Shown here one piece after another: positions 59,001 through 61,875 of a DNA stretch of 64,000 nucleotides. Below the pieces are notes generated by a model, which made no database searches, was not told the DNA's origin, and saw only the letters and a program-made list of their open reading frames with translations. Origin of the DNA: Ariolimax columbianus (lineage: Eukaryota; Mollusca; Gastropoda; Stylommatophora; Arionidae); NCBI GenBank assembly GCA_036924085.1, contig JAVGWX010000011.1, positions 37,513,210 to 37,577,209 on the forward strand, in the 5' to 3' direction. The number at the start of each line of letters is the position of its first letter. The first letter of the stretch is position 1. The position numbers and the translations under genes are program-made.

Positions 59001-60624
59001 TCTAATCTGGACCTTTCTTCAGTTAATTTAAAGCTATGCTCTCTTGTTCTTGTTGGTGGCCGTATTTTAAAAAAAAACTTGTTATAGTCTAATTTATCCA
59101 TTTCTCTGATCATCTTATATACCTGTATTAAGTCACCTCGAATTCTTCTCTTTTCTAGACACTAGACCGGTTTTCCTGAGTCTTTCCTCATAACTGTAAT
59201 ATGTTGTAATTGTTTGAACCCATCCTTCACTGTTTCAATTAGCAAGAGGTCATCCCTGCTGTTAGCATCCTTTCAGGAAGCCTGTGAGGAAGCACCTGTA
59301 TGCTCCTACAGTCAATCAACTAATCAAAACTTTTACTCCTCTGTGATCTCCCTGCATTCTGAGTTACCTCCAGTTATCTTCATTTATGTCTTGCCACTGA
59401 TCCAAGATAGCTCAGGACCAGAGAATGAGGTCGATGACCAGCGCAGTTTCTTCCTCACTATAAACTAAATACAGAATTAGTTACATCATTAAGACAGAAC
59501 TGTCTGATGATGTCGCCATCATCGCTTGCGATAGGTAACTAACTTGGTCTTCAACAAATAATTGCTAAGTCTTGCTGTCATAGACCATCTGAACCAGCTC
59601 AATCCATGTCTTCTTAGTCTTTGATATTTTCTTCAAGCTCTCTCCACCATGAATGAGTAGGCATGCCTCTACTTCTCTCACCTCTGGGTGAATAGAGACT
59701 GCCTGTAATGCTATCAGTGGCGGAAGCTGGAGTTTTGGCAAGGGAACAAGTTTCTTTCAGACAGACTGTGATGGGAGCGACGTTCTACAAAGGACATGCT
59801 ACATGAGAGGTCTCAGATTACTGGAAGCAGCGTGGCCAAGCGGTCAACTCACACTGTTTTCACAATCCCAACATACCAGGTTCGATTCCCACCATGTCCA
59901 GTTTGGTAGATACTGTGTTTTTTTTCTCAGGTGATTGCTCGTCCACGTGCGGAAAGTAATGGCAACCTGCCATACTGCATGCTTGCCAAGAAACTTACAA
60001 CAGCTGAATAGGTAGCGGTTGGGAGAAGCGAAATTCTGTAAAGGACATGCTAATTACTTTATCCAAGATTAACTAACCTGATCATCTGCAATTTTCCTAC
60101 TTTTTATGCCAGTAGGTTGTCGAATATATTAATTGAAGACCACCACCGCACACCCCTCCACCCGGACCGTAGCCTGATCCTCCAAGGGACAGGACCCGAT
60201 CTAGCTTGATCATAATCTGAATCACTCATGCCGTTATTCAAATAATAACTTGTCCGTGGTGAATAATCACCATCTAAATCCAATTTATATATAAATACCC
60301 CAAGCAGCACTGCCCGTAACACATCTTAAAATCATACTTTGTCTCTGCATGCCTGAGATGTAAAGGTGAGTCTTTTCCCCTGTTCTTACCCTGAAGTATC
60401 TTATGTAGTAGACTTTCATGTCGCATATCGTGTCTCAATATCAGTTTTTTTTTATTGAAAATGTGTAATATTTGCATATATTTGTATATTTCAGGAAATC
60501 AACCATCATACGACTCCTGTACAGATTCTATGATCCACAGGATGGGAAAATCTTGATAAACGGACAGAATATATCAGATGTTAATTTAGATAGCTTGAGG
60601 AAAGCCATTGGTGTCGTACCTCAG
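19858..60624 (+). CDS. ABCB7: ABCB7/Atm1-like mitochondrial ABC half-transporter, 12 exons, 3' end outside window
   Basis: This is the only host gene I can support. In the known family the protein sits in the mitochondrial inner membrane as a homodimer and exports a glutathione-linked sulfur or Fe-S precursor needed for cytosolic iron-sulfur protein assembly. Twelve exons (19858-20037, 23959-24027, 27912-28115, 35648-35777, 39209-39395, 42778-42859, 45897-45985, 47304-47391, 48201-48375, 54460-54617, 58615-58778, 60495-60624) total 1656 nt, or 552 codons, with compatible phases and GT/AG boundaries throughout. In order they give a basic, acid-poor presequence (about residues 1-42), six membrane segments (about 130-430) with the family motifs [17 protein letters not shown] and [15 protein letters not shown], Walker A GGSGSGKST ending at residue 512, and a Q-loop VVPQ at 549-552. 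The animal family is about 700-750 residues long, so roughly the last 200 lie to the right. The paralogue ABCB6 is less likely, because the presequence and the core motifs fit ABCB7. Confidence 0.93.
20140..20725 (+). mobile_element. LINE 3' end E1 with C-terminal zinc-finger motif
   Basis: Frame 20224-20556 ([40 protein letters not shown]), then, shifted, [21 protein letters not shown], which resembles a C2H2 finger. This pattern belongs to the C-terminus of a non-LTR reverse transcriptase, not to a host transcription factor. Just downstream of ABCB7 exon 1. Confidence 0.78.
20726..21936. other. intron 1 sequence without recognised features
   Basis: AT-rich, only short chance frames, no clear repeat copy. 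Confidence 0.5.
21937..22150 (-). mobile_element. A-family LINE 3' end A5
   Basis: About 210 bases starting with ACTTAACTTAACTTAAC, the reversed tail, then the reversed 3' UTR and the last codons. Strongly 5'-truncated, in intron 1. Confidence 0.8.
22365..22535 (+). repeat. interspersed repeat S5 (SINE-like)
   Basis: GGTCGACCCAGCCTTAAATG, GGTACCGGTTCAGTCC and GGGAGAGGAGATGGC. A related, decayed stretch is at 7815-7975 (GAGTCCACCCAGCCTCAAAA, TTGGGTACC, CGAGATGATGGCC). Two copies only, so the class is a guess. Confidence 0.5.
22780..23700 (+). mobile_element. RTE-like LINE fragment F3
   Basis: Frame 23106-23420 has [20 protein letters not shown] and [20 protein letters not shown], the thumb of an RTE-style enzyme. 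The sequence before it (22780-23105) holds a broken palm, and the part after it continues in other frames to about 23690. In intron 1. Confidence 0.75.
23959..24027 (+). CDS. ABCB7: ABCB7-like exon 2
   Basis: A 69-nt exon (residues 61-83) lying between an AACAG acceptor and a GTAAGG donor, phase 0 on both sides. It encodes a basic, poorly conserved linker ([10 protein letters not shown]...) between the presequence and the membrane domain. The call rests on clean splice sites and phase. Conservation here is weak, so it is less certain than the later exons. Confidence 0.65.
24122..24478 (-). repeat. SINE S4
   Basis: Reversed copy beginning TTGTTGTTTGCAAATGCCCA and ending TTGACCAGACATTAGCCTCA. 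It lies 95 bases after exon 2. Confidence 0.85.
24560..25500 (-). mobile_element. LINE 3' ends E2 with C2H2-like motif
   Basis: Minus-strand frame 24923-25384 has [20 protein letters not shown], preceded by [19 protein letters not shown]. Frames 24588-24825 carry [16 protein letters not shown] and [17 protein letters not shown] from the thumb of an RTE-style enzyme. Two different 3' ends may be joined here; both are decayed. In intron 2. Confidence 0.72.
25850..26000. repeat. degenerate TTTTCAG-rich repeat in intron 2
   Basis: About 10-12 imperfect units around TCTTTTCAGTTTTCAGA. Each resembles a 3' splice acceptor. Confidence 0.75.
26236..26418 (+). repeat. SINE S4, 5'-truncated
   Basis: Decayed forward copy (CAGTAGTAAATGACATGCAG ... 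GTAGACTTACTCATTCTGGG). Confidence 0.7.
26446..26692 (+). repeat. tRNA-derived SINE S1
   Basis: Well-preserved copy from GGGGACGGCGTGGCCTAGTG to AAATAAGGCGAAAGT and a poly-A tail, in intron 2. Flanking CAATCAATCATAA lies left (26430-26442) and AATCAATCATAAT right (26693), a probable target-site duplication. Confidence 0.9.
26990..27650 (+). mobile_element. decayed RNase H retroelement fragment
   Basis: One recognisable motif, [18 protein letters not shown] (27060-27118), is the start of an RNase H domain. The remainder is broken by stops. There is too little to place it in a family. Confidence 0.45.
27762..27895. repeat. 73-bp tandem duplication just before exon 3
   Basis: Two near-identical units (CTCAGACCCTGTTTCATGAC AGATATGTTTA...GAACTTGAAATATTCTCAC) ending 16 bases before the exon 3 acceptor. 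Confidence 0.9.
27912..28115 (+). CDS. ABCB7: ABCB7-like exon 3, linker and start of TM1
   Basis: Encodes residues 84-151 and is flanked by TTCAG and GTAAGT. It carries the family feature [11 protein letters not shown] just before the first membrane helix, then [15 protein letters not shown], which begins TM1. Phase 0 on both sides. A 73-bp tandem duplication lies directly upstream, at 27762-27895. Confidence 0.9.
28190..28830 (+). mobile_element. RTE-like LINE fragment F2
   Basis: Plus-strand remnants: [35 protein letters not shown] and [20 protein letters not shown] in shifted frames. Heavily damaged. It sits directly before LINE A3. Confidence 0.65.
28834..30607 (+). mobile_element. CR1/Jockey-like LINE copy A3, best preserved
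   Basis: Frames at 29005-29526, 29602-29838 and 29842-30327 give most of a reverse transcriptase: [34 protein letters not shown], the palm motif [10 protein letters not shown], and the thumb [20 protein letters not shown]. Only a few stops interrupt it (near 29525, 29582, 29838 and 30327). It ends with the family 3' UTR and GTTAAGTTA. It lies in intron 3 of the ABCB7-like gene, in the same orientation. Confidence 0.88.
30828..31157 (+). repeat. SINE S4
   Basis: Forward copy (CTGGTCATGCACAACATACT ... GGGCATTTGAAACAACAAGA) in intron 3. Confidence 0.83.
31257..32092 (-). mobile_element. Non-LTR retrotransposon copy B3, intact 3' frame
   Basis: An open frame of 259 codons (31259-32038), open further to about 32092 so as to include the palm motif [19 protein letters not shown]. 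It includes the thumb ([20 protein letters not shown]) and the C-terminal [19 protein letters not shown]. It is a diverged member of the B1/B2 family, 5'-truncated but without stops over 830 bases, so younger or less decayed. The 3' end has repeated ACTGA units. Confidence 0.85.
32150..32695 (+). mobile_element. decayed LINE 3' end
   Basis: Scattered motifs on the plus strand: [14 protein letters not shown], RPRWIGHVC, a stretch like DMCYVT*RHGT*V decayed from CKRDMKALDIDLTSWE, and SKWRCCL, then frame 32600-32803 ([20 protein letters not shown]). This is a typical C-terminal block of a non-LTR reverse transcriptase with several stops. Confidence 0.65.
32805..33005 (+). mobile_element. same LINE 3' end (copy 2)
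   Basis: Frameshifted version of the 4925 copy ([17 protein letters not shown], then [28 protein letters not shown]). In intron 3. Confidence 0.72.
33006..33869. other. intron 3 sequence without recognised features
   Basis: No coding or repeat signal seen beyond a short CCACCTCCCCC patch near 33133. The stretches 34816-35647 and 38703-39208 are similar. Confidence 0.5.
33870..34465 (-). mobile_element. Jockey-like LINE fragment D2
   Basis: Decayed minus-strand relative of D1 with a collinear sequence (for example CATCCATGCTACAAGTCTCC against D1's CGTCCATACTGCAAGTTTCC). No long frame survives. Confidence 0.68.
34466..34815 (-). repeat. SINE S4
   Basis: Reversed copy (GAATGCCAAGAATGAGTAAG ... 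TTGCCTGACTAGACGTTAGC). Confidence 0.82.
35648..35777 (+). CDS. ABCB7: ABCB7-like exon 4, end of TM1 and first loop
   Basis: Encodes residues 152-194 plus the first base of codon 195. It begins [19 protein letters not shown], a strongly conserved ABCB7 stretch, then a variable intermembrane-space loop and the start of TM2 (TVAFAIMLG). The acceptor is CACAG and the donor GTAAGT. The split codon joins exon 5 to give Tyr. Confidence 0.93.
36113..36358 (-). repeat. tRNA-derived SINE S1, left arm of inverted pair
   Basis: Reversed full-length copy in intron 4. A second copy in the opposite orientation starts 55 bases later. Confidence 0.88.
36413..36665 (+). repeat. tRNA-derived SINE S1, right arm of inverted pair
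   Basis: Full-length forward copy ending in a run of about 17 A. With the copy at 36113 it makes a long inverted repeat. Confidence 0.9.
36745..37338 (+). mobile_element. A-family LINE fragment A4
   Basis: 5'-truncated copy in intron 4: the thumb region (36801-37013; [19 protein letters not shown]), then a frameshifted tail and the family 3' UTR ending in GTTGTTAAGTTAAGG. Confidence 0.82.
37555..37742 (+). repeat. SINE S3, 5' half, cut by a minisatellite
   Basis: CCAGCGACTCATAGCTGGCT, CCTTGGAAACAGGCAGC, TTTGGCTAAGAGAATAG, ending where the 45-bp array starts. Confidence 0.78.
37743..38190. repeat. 45-bp minisatellite, about 10 copies
   Basis: Unit ACAGCAGCACCCGAGGAAGT CTTCCGAACACTAAATTGGG ATAAC; one unit carries an extra GAG. 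The 15-codon period keeps frames open on both strands (plus: [15 protein letters not shown]). It lies inside an S3 SINE remnant in intron 4. Confidence 0.95.
38345..38702 (+). repeat. SINE S3
   Basis: Near full length (GAGCTGCAGCGGTCAGCGAA ... CAGACTGGCTAAGGACAAGG ... AACAGAAGACGAAGATAAAG), in intron 4. Confidence 0.83.
39209..39395 (+). CDS. ABCB7: ABCB7-like exon 5, TM2 and matrix loop
   Basis: Encodes residues 195-256 plus two bases of codon 257. It contains [20 protein letters not shown] and [20 protein letters not shown], followed by KAIDRGTR. This is the most conserved signature of the ABCB7/Atm1 membrane domain. The acceptor has a good polypyrimidine tract (TTTTTTCCCCCAG); the donor GTGTTG is weak. 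Confidence 0.95.
39480..40035 (+). mobile_element. RNase H LINE C4 fragment, heavily decayed
   Basis: Frames broken by stops and indels that read like C3: [28 protein letters not shown] and the C-terminal [12 protein letters not shown], then AAGAAGAAAAAG. It starts soon after exon 5. Same subfamily as C3, older. Confidence 0.72.
40685..41420 (+). mobile_element. Jockey-like LINE fragment D3, C-terminal region
   Basis: Frames 40822-41169 ([53 protein letters not shown]) and, shifted, 41151-41411, which ends in a Cys/His knuckle [19 protein letters not shown]. It is the thumb and C-terminal tail of a reverse transcriptase without RNase H, in intron 5. Confidence 0.8.
41440..41875 (+). repeat. 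SINE S3 with internal 70-base insert
   Basis: AGCAGTCAGGAACTCATAGC, CCCTGGAAACAGGCTGCATT, GTCTGGCTAAGAGAATAGGG, then after extra sequence the 3' half and a tail with two GAAGAAGAAGG blocks. Confidence 0.82.
42075..42745. repeat. 29-bp minisatellite, about 23 copies, next to exon 6
   Basis: Unit close to TCACTAAATTTTGGAGAAAT GTACCTCAG with many variants and lengths of 27-32. It ends about 35 bases before the exon 6 acceptor. Confidence 0.93.
42778..42859 (+). CDS. ABCB7: ABCB7-like exon 6, TM3
   Basis: An 82-nt exon that completes Arg257 and encodes [20 protein letters not shown] and on to residue 284. It is the hydrophobic third membrane segment, phase 0 at its end, with donor GTAAGT. A 29-bp minisatellite runs to within about 35 bases of its acceptor. 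Confidence 0.93.
43060..43850 (-). mobile_element. RTE-like LINE fragment F1
   Basis: Minus-strand frames 43581-43796 ([32 protein letters not shown]) and 43263-43520 ([45 protein letters not shown] beyond). This block is characteristic of RTE elements common in molluscs and flatworms. Confidence 0.8.
43965..45530 (-). mobile_element. Jockey-like LINE D4, split by an S4 SINE
   Basis: The minus strand shows, right to left, a decayed palm ([29 protein letters not shown], 44880-45190), a linker (44697-44842), then after the SINE the thumb and C-terminus (44083-44274: [35 protein letters not shown]). The SINE at 44322-44685 is flanked by GGTACTTAGGT and the LINE frame continues across it. Stops are present. 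Confidence 0.75.
44322..44685 (-). repeat. SINE S4 with 11-bp target-site duplication
   Basis: Reversed copy flanked by GGTACTTAGGT (44311-44321 and 44686-44696). The left side starts TATTGTTGTTGTTTGCGAAT, that is, a CAA-type tail. Inserted in LINE D4, in intron 6. Confidence 0.9.
45538..45705. repeat. 18-bp minisatellite in intron 6
   Basis: About nine units of GATGGATATACTTCACT(G/A), more diverged to the right, ending about 190 bases before exon 7. Confidence 0.9.
45897..45985 (+). CDS. ABCB7: ABCB7-like exon 7, TM4
   Basis: An 89-nt exon encoding [20 protein letters not shown] and on through TLAITQW (residues 285-313), with two bases of the following Arg codon. The acceptor is TTACAG and the donor GTCAGT. 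It matches the TM3-TM4 hairpin of the family, where Tyr-Lys-Cys-Gly is usual; here it is Tyr-Gln-Cys-Gly. Confidence 0.92.
46118..46303. repeat. 43-bp tandem repeat, four copies
   Basis: Unit TATGGACCAACCACCTACAA TTGGCCTCCATACATGTAAT TTG, directly left of the transposase hairpin. Confidence 0.9.
46303..46535. repeat. long inverted repeat (hairpin) of transposase sequence
   Basis: 46303-46405 is the reverse complement of about 46428-46535, with arms of about 105 bases and a loop of about 20. One shared run is AGTTTCTTGCTAACCACCAT; a few mismatches and a small indel occur near the outer end. Both arms encode the same piece of the mariner DNA-binding domain on opposite strands. Confidence 0.88.
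46437..46942 (-). pseudogene. mariner transposase N-terminal domain with 5' terminal repeat
   Basis: Related to the MITE at 55909: the minus-strand end near 46942 reads GCGGCGTATTCAAATGAAAC. Frame 46437-46682 ([40 protein letters not shown], then [20 protein letters not shown]) is the paired helix-turn-helix domain. The catalytic domain is absent, and the sequence folds back on itself at about 46416. In intron 7. Confidence 0.8.
47304..47391 (+). CDS. ABCB7: ABCB7-like exon 8, second matrix loop
   Basis: An 88-nt exon (residues 314-343): it completes Arg and then reads [20 protein letters not shown] and SLINYETVK. This is the conserved matrix loop that contacts the ATPase domain and contributes to the substrate cavity in Atm1. 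The donor GTACAA is weak. The last 21 exonic bases and the donor are repeated twice more downstream in a 57-bp tandem array. Confidence 0.94.
47371..47557. repeat. 57-bp tandem triplication containing exon 8 end and donor
   Basis: Units at 47371-47427, 47428-47484 and 47485-47541, plus a short partial. Each contains AACTATGAA(A/G)CAGT(C/A)A(A/C)G followed by GTACAAATC. The first is the real exon end; the others are displaced copies at 47448 and 47505. Confidence 0.95.
47900..48118 (-). repeat. SINE S4, tail missing
   Basis: Reversed partial copy (CTATGCTTGGCTTCATCTGC ... GTGCCTGACCAGATGTTAGT) just before exon 9. Confidence 0.8.
48201..48375 (+). CDS. ABCB7: ABCB7-like exon 9, TM5
   Basis: A 175-nt exon encoding [20 protein letters not shown] and on through [17 protein letters not shown] (residues 344-401, plus one base). 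The acceptor is ATACAG and the donor GTGAGT. The last 30 exonic bases and the donor recur at 49727-49777 as a target-site duplication of an inserted LINE. Confidence 0.95.
48346..48396. repeat. 51-bp direct repeat, copy 1 (exon 9 end and donor)
   Basis: TGGTGATGGCGAGCCACAAC ... AAGTCGCAGGGTCTT. It is identical to 49727-49777 and flanks LINE C3. Confidence 0.96.
48397..49726 (-). mobile_element. RNase H LINE C3 inserted across the exon 9 donor region
   Basis: Minus-strand frames 48412-48993 (RNase H end: [20 protein letters not shown], then [18 protein letters not shown]) and 49329-49613 ([17 protein letters not shown], connection). The tail reads GAAGAAGAAG on the minus strand. A 51-bp direct repeat flanks it (48346-48396 and 49727-49777), unusually long for a target-site duplication. 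The RT part is mostly missing. Confidence 0.87.
49727..49777. repeat. 51-bp direct repeat, copy 2 (displaced exon 9 donor)
   Basis: Exact copy of 48346-48396, including the last 30 exonic bases and GTGAGT (donor after 49756). It retains full donor consensus but has no natural acceptor of its own. Confidence 0.96.
50356..52257 (-). CDS. piggyBac-like transposase, intact frame
   Basis: An uninterrupted frame; it opens at 52317, but I prefer the second Met (52257, [15 protein letters not shown]), giving 633 residues, because the first 20 residues look like translated leader. The N-terminal 110 or so residues are acidic and serine-rich with a basic patch ([17 protein letters not shown]), as usual in the family. 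The DDE_Tnp_1_7 domain follows. Counting from 52317, catalytic candidates are Asp329 ([12 protein letters not shown]), Asp411 (YADRYYTS) and Asp518/Asp521 (MNGCDKVDQ). The C-terminus has a Cys/His cluster (CRQCIVC ... FFCQGC ... [10 protein letters not shown]), matching the cross-brace zinc finger that binds the element's ends. All expected catalytic residues are present. The known reaction is hairpin-mediated excision and TTAA integration. Domestication is an alternative to recent mobility. Confidence 0.9.
   Translation of the reverse strand: MASSTNSRGARFSAVQATKMIQIWAEEDTDDMTSDTDSESSHSEEEGDVRNTSLYSATRDSSSEQEEESLIHSRGKGKGPMPKRGRGARSRSVLDRNPGPRSSTSTSSTVDPSTVFTVPMVTTRADAQVSDEGQWREVFEGSTDNTFRFIPPQPRIPGVNPDIIPENASPLFCFKALFTDAIMEDLVRSVNDYAAQQCLAMKETTAVRSVFLTWSPVTVPELHKFFVVITVIGYLKKPKISDYWAHDETTETPWFRKVFTRDRFQALYHTMFHVSSPDSQGKAKIEPFVQSLLLQFQKSYYPFKELSVDEMVIGWKGRWAHKMFNASTPKKYHVKTFVLCDSNTAYVVNILIYFGSNTSYNPDLDPSSQQAVKVFDKLLEPCGKGHHIYADRYYTSYLLLQYLTSNGHYYTGTVNINRRDFPQAFKTTKLSFLQMKWFLHIERTFLRVMFRDKKAKTQCLLVSSEASVTTKRLTSRSGVVKDKPSMIDDYNYRMNGCDKVDQCVATYGTFTRRTRKWWKKIFFWIFEVAQLNSFILHANTKKQPYLQFKKQLVTELRLFAATETPSLQVEPYISSHANRHSGKRHIIKKFTLCRQCIVCSTPNARVRTTFFCQGCPDQPFLHPNHYFEQHHLK
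52610..52690 (-). repeat. degenerate duplicate of the transposase start region
   Basis: This stretch inside the right arm of the piggyBac element resembles 52205-52275, where the frame starts: both read GAAAATCGTG(C/T)(G/C)CCACGAGAAT, then a GCCATTTCTTCA box and a run of A. It looks like a decayed partial copy of the first coding codons and the leader. Confidence 0.6.
53055..53222 (+). mobile_element. LINE fragment interrupted by an S4 SINE
   Basis: Frame 53062-53220 reads [20 protein letters not shown] and [11 protein letters not shown], the palm/thumb of a reverse transcriptase. It resumes after the SINE at 53578 with [10 protein letters not shown]. The ACACCTA(T/C)CTAGG duplication at 53210-53222 and 53578-53590 marks the SINE insertion. 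Confidence 0.75.
53223..53577 (+). repeat. SINE S4 with 13-bp target-site duplication
   Basis: Forward copy of 355 bases from GAACGATGAGGCTAACGTCT to GCATTCGCAAAAAACAACA. It is flanked by ACACCTA(T/C)CTAGG, which fixes both ends of the family. Confidence 0.9.
53709..53747 (-). repeat. SINE S3, split by LINE C2 (continues at 54278-54345)
   Basis: GCCACTTGGAGACAGAATAG and TCTTGGTCAAT are S3 core sequence. After C2 it resumes with TTATAGGGTGCTGGCCCTCA. It is joined at its left to a scrap of S4 (53612-53708). Confidence 0.7.
53748..54277 (+). mobile_element. RNase H LINE C2, 5'-truncated, target-site duplication
   Basis: Near copy of the last 530 bases of C1 ([14 protein letters not shown] RNase H end, [27 protein letters not shown] tail), with stops. 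A 15-bp duplication AGGGT(C/T)TTGGTCAAT lies at 53733-53747 and 54278-54292. The site is inside a minus-strand S3 SINE, which continues on both sides. Confidence 0.85.
54460..54617 (+). CDS. ABCB7: ABCB7-like exon 10, TM6
   Basis: A 158-nt exon (residues 402-454) beginning with a completed Gly codon, then [38 protein letters not shown] and the linker into the ATPase domain. This is the sixth helix and very conserved. The acceptor is TGCAG and the donor GTGAGA. Confidence 0.95.
54705..55560 (+). pseudogene. mariner-family transposon relic, interrupted by an S1 SINE
   Basis: Starts after TA (54703-54704) with CGAGGGTCGCTCCGAAACTA, a typical mariner terminal repeat. After the SINE at about 54800-55012 come [18 protein letters not shown] (DNA-binding start) and, in broken frames, [20 protein letters not shown] and [20 protein letters not shown] (C-terminal catalytic region). 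Multiple frameshifts, no 3' terminal repeat found. In intron 10. Confidence 0.78.
54800..55012 (-). repeat. tRNA-derived SINE S1, partial
   Basis: Reversed, shortened copy (GCGTTTGCCTTATTTCTCGA ... GGCCGGTGTTGTGATTGCGG) nested in the mariner relic. Confidence 0.83.
55565..55870 (+). mobile_element. RTE-like LINE scrap
   Basis: Shifted fragments resembling [12 protein letters not shown] and [15 protein letters not shown]. Short and decayed, between a mariner relic and a MITE. Confidence 0.5.
55909..56241 (+). mobile_element. mariner-derived MITE with 33-bp inverted ends
   Basis: Including the flanking TA, 55907-55939 and the reverse of 56211-56243 match at about 30 of 33 bases (shared core TGTTCAAATGAAACCGGACC). 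The interior keeps a scrap of transposase DNA-binding domain ([20 protein letters not shown]). About 330 bases, non-autonomous. Confidence 0.85.
56490..56838 (+). repeat. SINE S4
   Basis: Forward copy (CTATTATCTGCTCAGGTACA ... GGGCATTCGAAACAACAAGC) in intron 10. Confidence 0.83.
56905..57560 (+). mobile_element. Another RNase H LINE fragment, decayed
   Basis: Frame 56913-57125 carries [17 protein letters not shown] and [16 protein letters not shown] (the RNase H Glu and third Asp). Frame 57292-57618 carries [20 protein letters not shown] and the knuckle [18 protein letters not shown]. It differs from C1 and C3 and has internal stops. A 28-bp minisatellite starts at its end. Confidence 0.72.
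57546..57985. repeat. 28-bp minisatellite, about 15 copies
   Basis: Unit TAGCTTTTGGCTACCTGACA TCAGACAC, with TTATGG and CTAGCTGAC variants, in intron 10. Confidence 0.93.
58084..58425 (-). repeat. SINE S3
   Basis: Reversed copy from the tail CTTCTTCTTCG through AATATTTGCACCTTTTGGTT to the 5' end GGTCACTGACCTTTGCAGTT, in intron 10. Confidence 0.82.
58615..58778 (+). CDS. ABCB7: ABCB7-like exon 11, start of nucleotide-binding domain
   Basis: A 164-nt exon (residues 455-508, plus two bases). It carries the A-loop region [20 protein letters not shown] and the first part of Walker [11 protein letters not shown]. The acceptor is TTTCAG and the donor GTGAGT. The intron splits Walker A just before its lysine. 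A CR1-like LINE tail begins only 18 bases after the donor. Confidence 0.95.
58797..59205 (-). mobile_element. A-family LINE 3' end A6, beside exon 11 donor
   Basis: Reversed tail TTAACTTAACTTAACG, 3' UTR and the end of the frame (58898-59113; [19 protein letters not shown] and upstream [17 protein letters not shown]). It begins 18 bases after the exon 11 donor. Confidence 0.85.
59715..59806 (+). mobile_element. same LINE 3' end (copy 3)
   Basis: Only the last 90 bases remain ([20 protein letters not shown], then TFYKGHAT). It is followed directly by an S2 SINE. Confidence 0.7.
59822..60055 (+). repeat. second tRNA-derived SINE family, S2
   Basis: Head GCAGCGTGGCCAAGCGGTCA with box B GGTTCGATTCCCACC, body TGCGGAAAGTAATGGCAACC, tail TGTAAAGGACATGCTAATTA. 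In intron 11. Confidence 0.8.
60056..60494. other. end of intron 11, no recognised features
   Basis: Contains a TTTTTTTTTATTG patch near 60446. No repeat copy is identified before the exon 12 acceptor. Confidence 0.5.
60495..60624 (+). CDS. ABCB7: ABCB7-like exon 12, Walker A lysine to Q-loop
   Basis: A 130-nt exon that completes Gly509 and encodes [19 protein letters not shown], then the D-rich segment [19 protein letters not shown] (to residue 552). Lys510 is the Walker A lysine and Gln552 the Q-loop glutamine. The acceptor is TTTCAG and the donor GTCAGG, phase 0. No further exon is visible up to 64000. Confidence 0.94.
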
Positions 60625-60936
60625 GTCAGGTGACACAATATCATACTTCCTTTTTGTTGTTCCAGTAGAAGCATTGGGTTACCACTATAATTTATCTCCT
60701 GGCAACAAAGATGGTGTCATACCAACTGCGGGTCAAACATTGCTCTGGTGTTTTAGTTCATTGTGGATGTCATACCTCAGGTCAGGTGACAAAAAGATCA
60801 TCCTTCCCTTTTGTTGTTCCAGTAGAAGCATTGGGCAACCACCATAATTTATCTCCTGGCAGCAAAGATGGCATCGTACCGACTGCGGGTCAAACATTGC
60901 TCTGTTGTTTTAGTTCATTATGGATGCCACCTGGCC
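60610..60936. repeat. 156-bp tandem duplication containing exon 12 end and donor
   Basis: TACCTCAGGTCAGGTGAC occurs at the true exon end (60624) and again at 60780. The two intervening units are about 90% alike (CCAGTAGAAGCATTGGG, TTTATCTCCTGGCA, GCGGGTCAAACATTGCTCTG). Confidence 0.94.
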
Positions 60937-60956
60937 ACGAATTTGCCTGGAATTTA

Positions 60957-61150
60957 CACTAGTCGATGACTTATACTTGTGTTCACAGACACATGATGTT
61001 GTTACACTAGTCGATGACTTACACTTGTGTTCACAGACACATGATGTTGTTACACTAGTCGATGACTTACACTTGTGTTCACAGACACATGATGTTGTTA
61101 CACTAGTCGATGACTTACACTTGTGTTCACAGACACATGATGTTGTTGTC
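60957..61150. repeat. 48-bp minisatellite, four copies
   Basis: Unit CTAGTCGATGACTTACACTT GTGTTCACAGACACATGATG TTGTTACA, almost perfect, so probably young. Confidence 0.95.
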
Positions 61151-61155
61151 CATTT

Positions 61156-61794
61156 GGACTGGTTAATTCATTCATTTTTTTAGTTTTCATCCCTCCAATT
61201 ATCCTGGCATGGACATTGACTATATGGATTAGTACCACACTTAAGCCTGTGTCGTATTTTCACAGTCTAGTTCACACAGCTAAACTTCATGAGATTGGCG
61301 CCCTTCACCCTAGCTGCAGACATAGTCATTTTTGGTCTGACTGTGAAATGTAGATACGGGACAATAATGGACTAGAACACGACCCAGTTGAAATGCCAGA
61401 CACATCACTCACATGCTCAATGATGTCTCTATGACATGTTATGGGAATGTCAAGACACATAAGATGATAGATGTCATCCCCTCTCTGCTGCCTTGTGGGA
61501 TACCTGTTTACAGGAAAGGCTTCGGGAGTAAACCCTGCGGAAAAATCTGCATCCTGTGCAATCTCCAGTCGTCTGCCCAAAGGTAGCTTAGGACAAGAAA
61601 GGGAGGTTGACAAATGGCGCAGTTTCTTCCTCATTTTAATCTGAATCACGGTGCAAGTCATCTATTTCAACGGACAAAGCAAGAGAAAAGACTGTCCACG
61701 CGGCTGAACAGAGAAAGTGGTCTTCATTACATGTGATGGACGAACATCATAACTCCTGACAGGAGGCCTGCACCACTATATTGTATATGATACT
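61156..61794. other. intron 12 sequence without recognised features
   Basis: No exon matching the next expected ABCB7 segment (about residues 553 on) and no clear repeat copy is seen. Confidence 0.5.
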
Positions 61795-61862
61795 TACTTT
61801 GTTTGGGTTACCCAGTCACAAGTCATGTATTCACTGTTGCCCCTTAACATGTCATCCATATT
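61795..61862 (-). mobile_element. Jockey-like LINE fragment D5, left half
   Basis: Matches the D1/D2 stretch (GTTGCCCCTTAACATGTCAT against D1's GTTGCCACTTAACAGGTCGT). It is cut by the insertion of C1, and the other half lies at 63649-63760. Confidence 0.6.
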
Positions 61863-61875
61863 ACATGTTTCCAGA

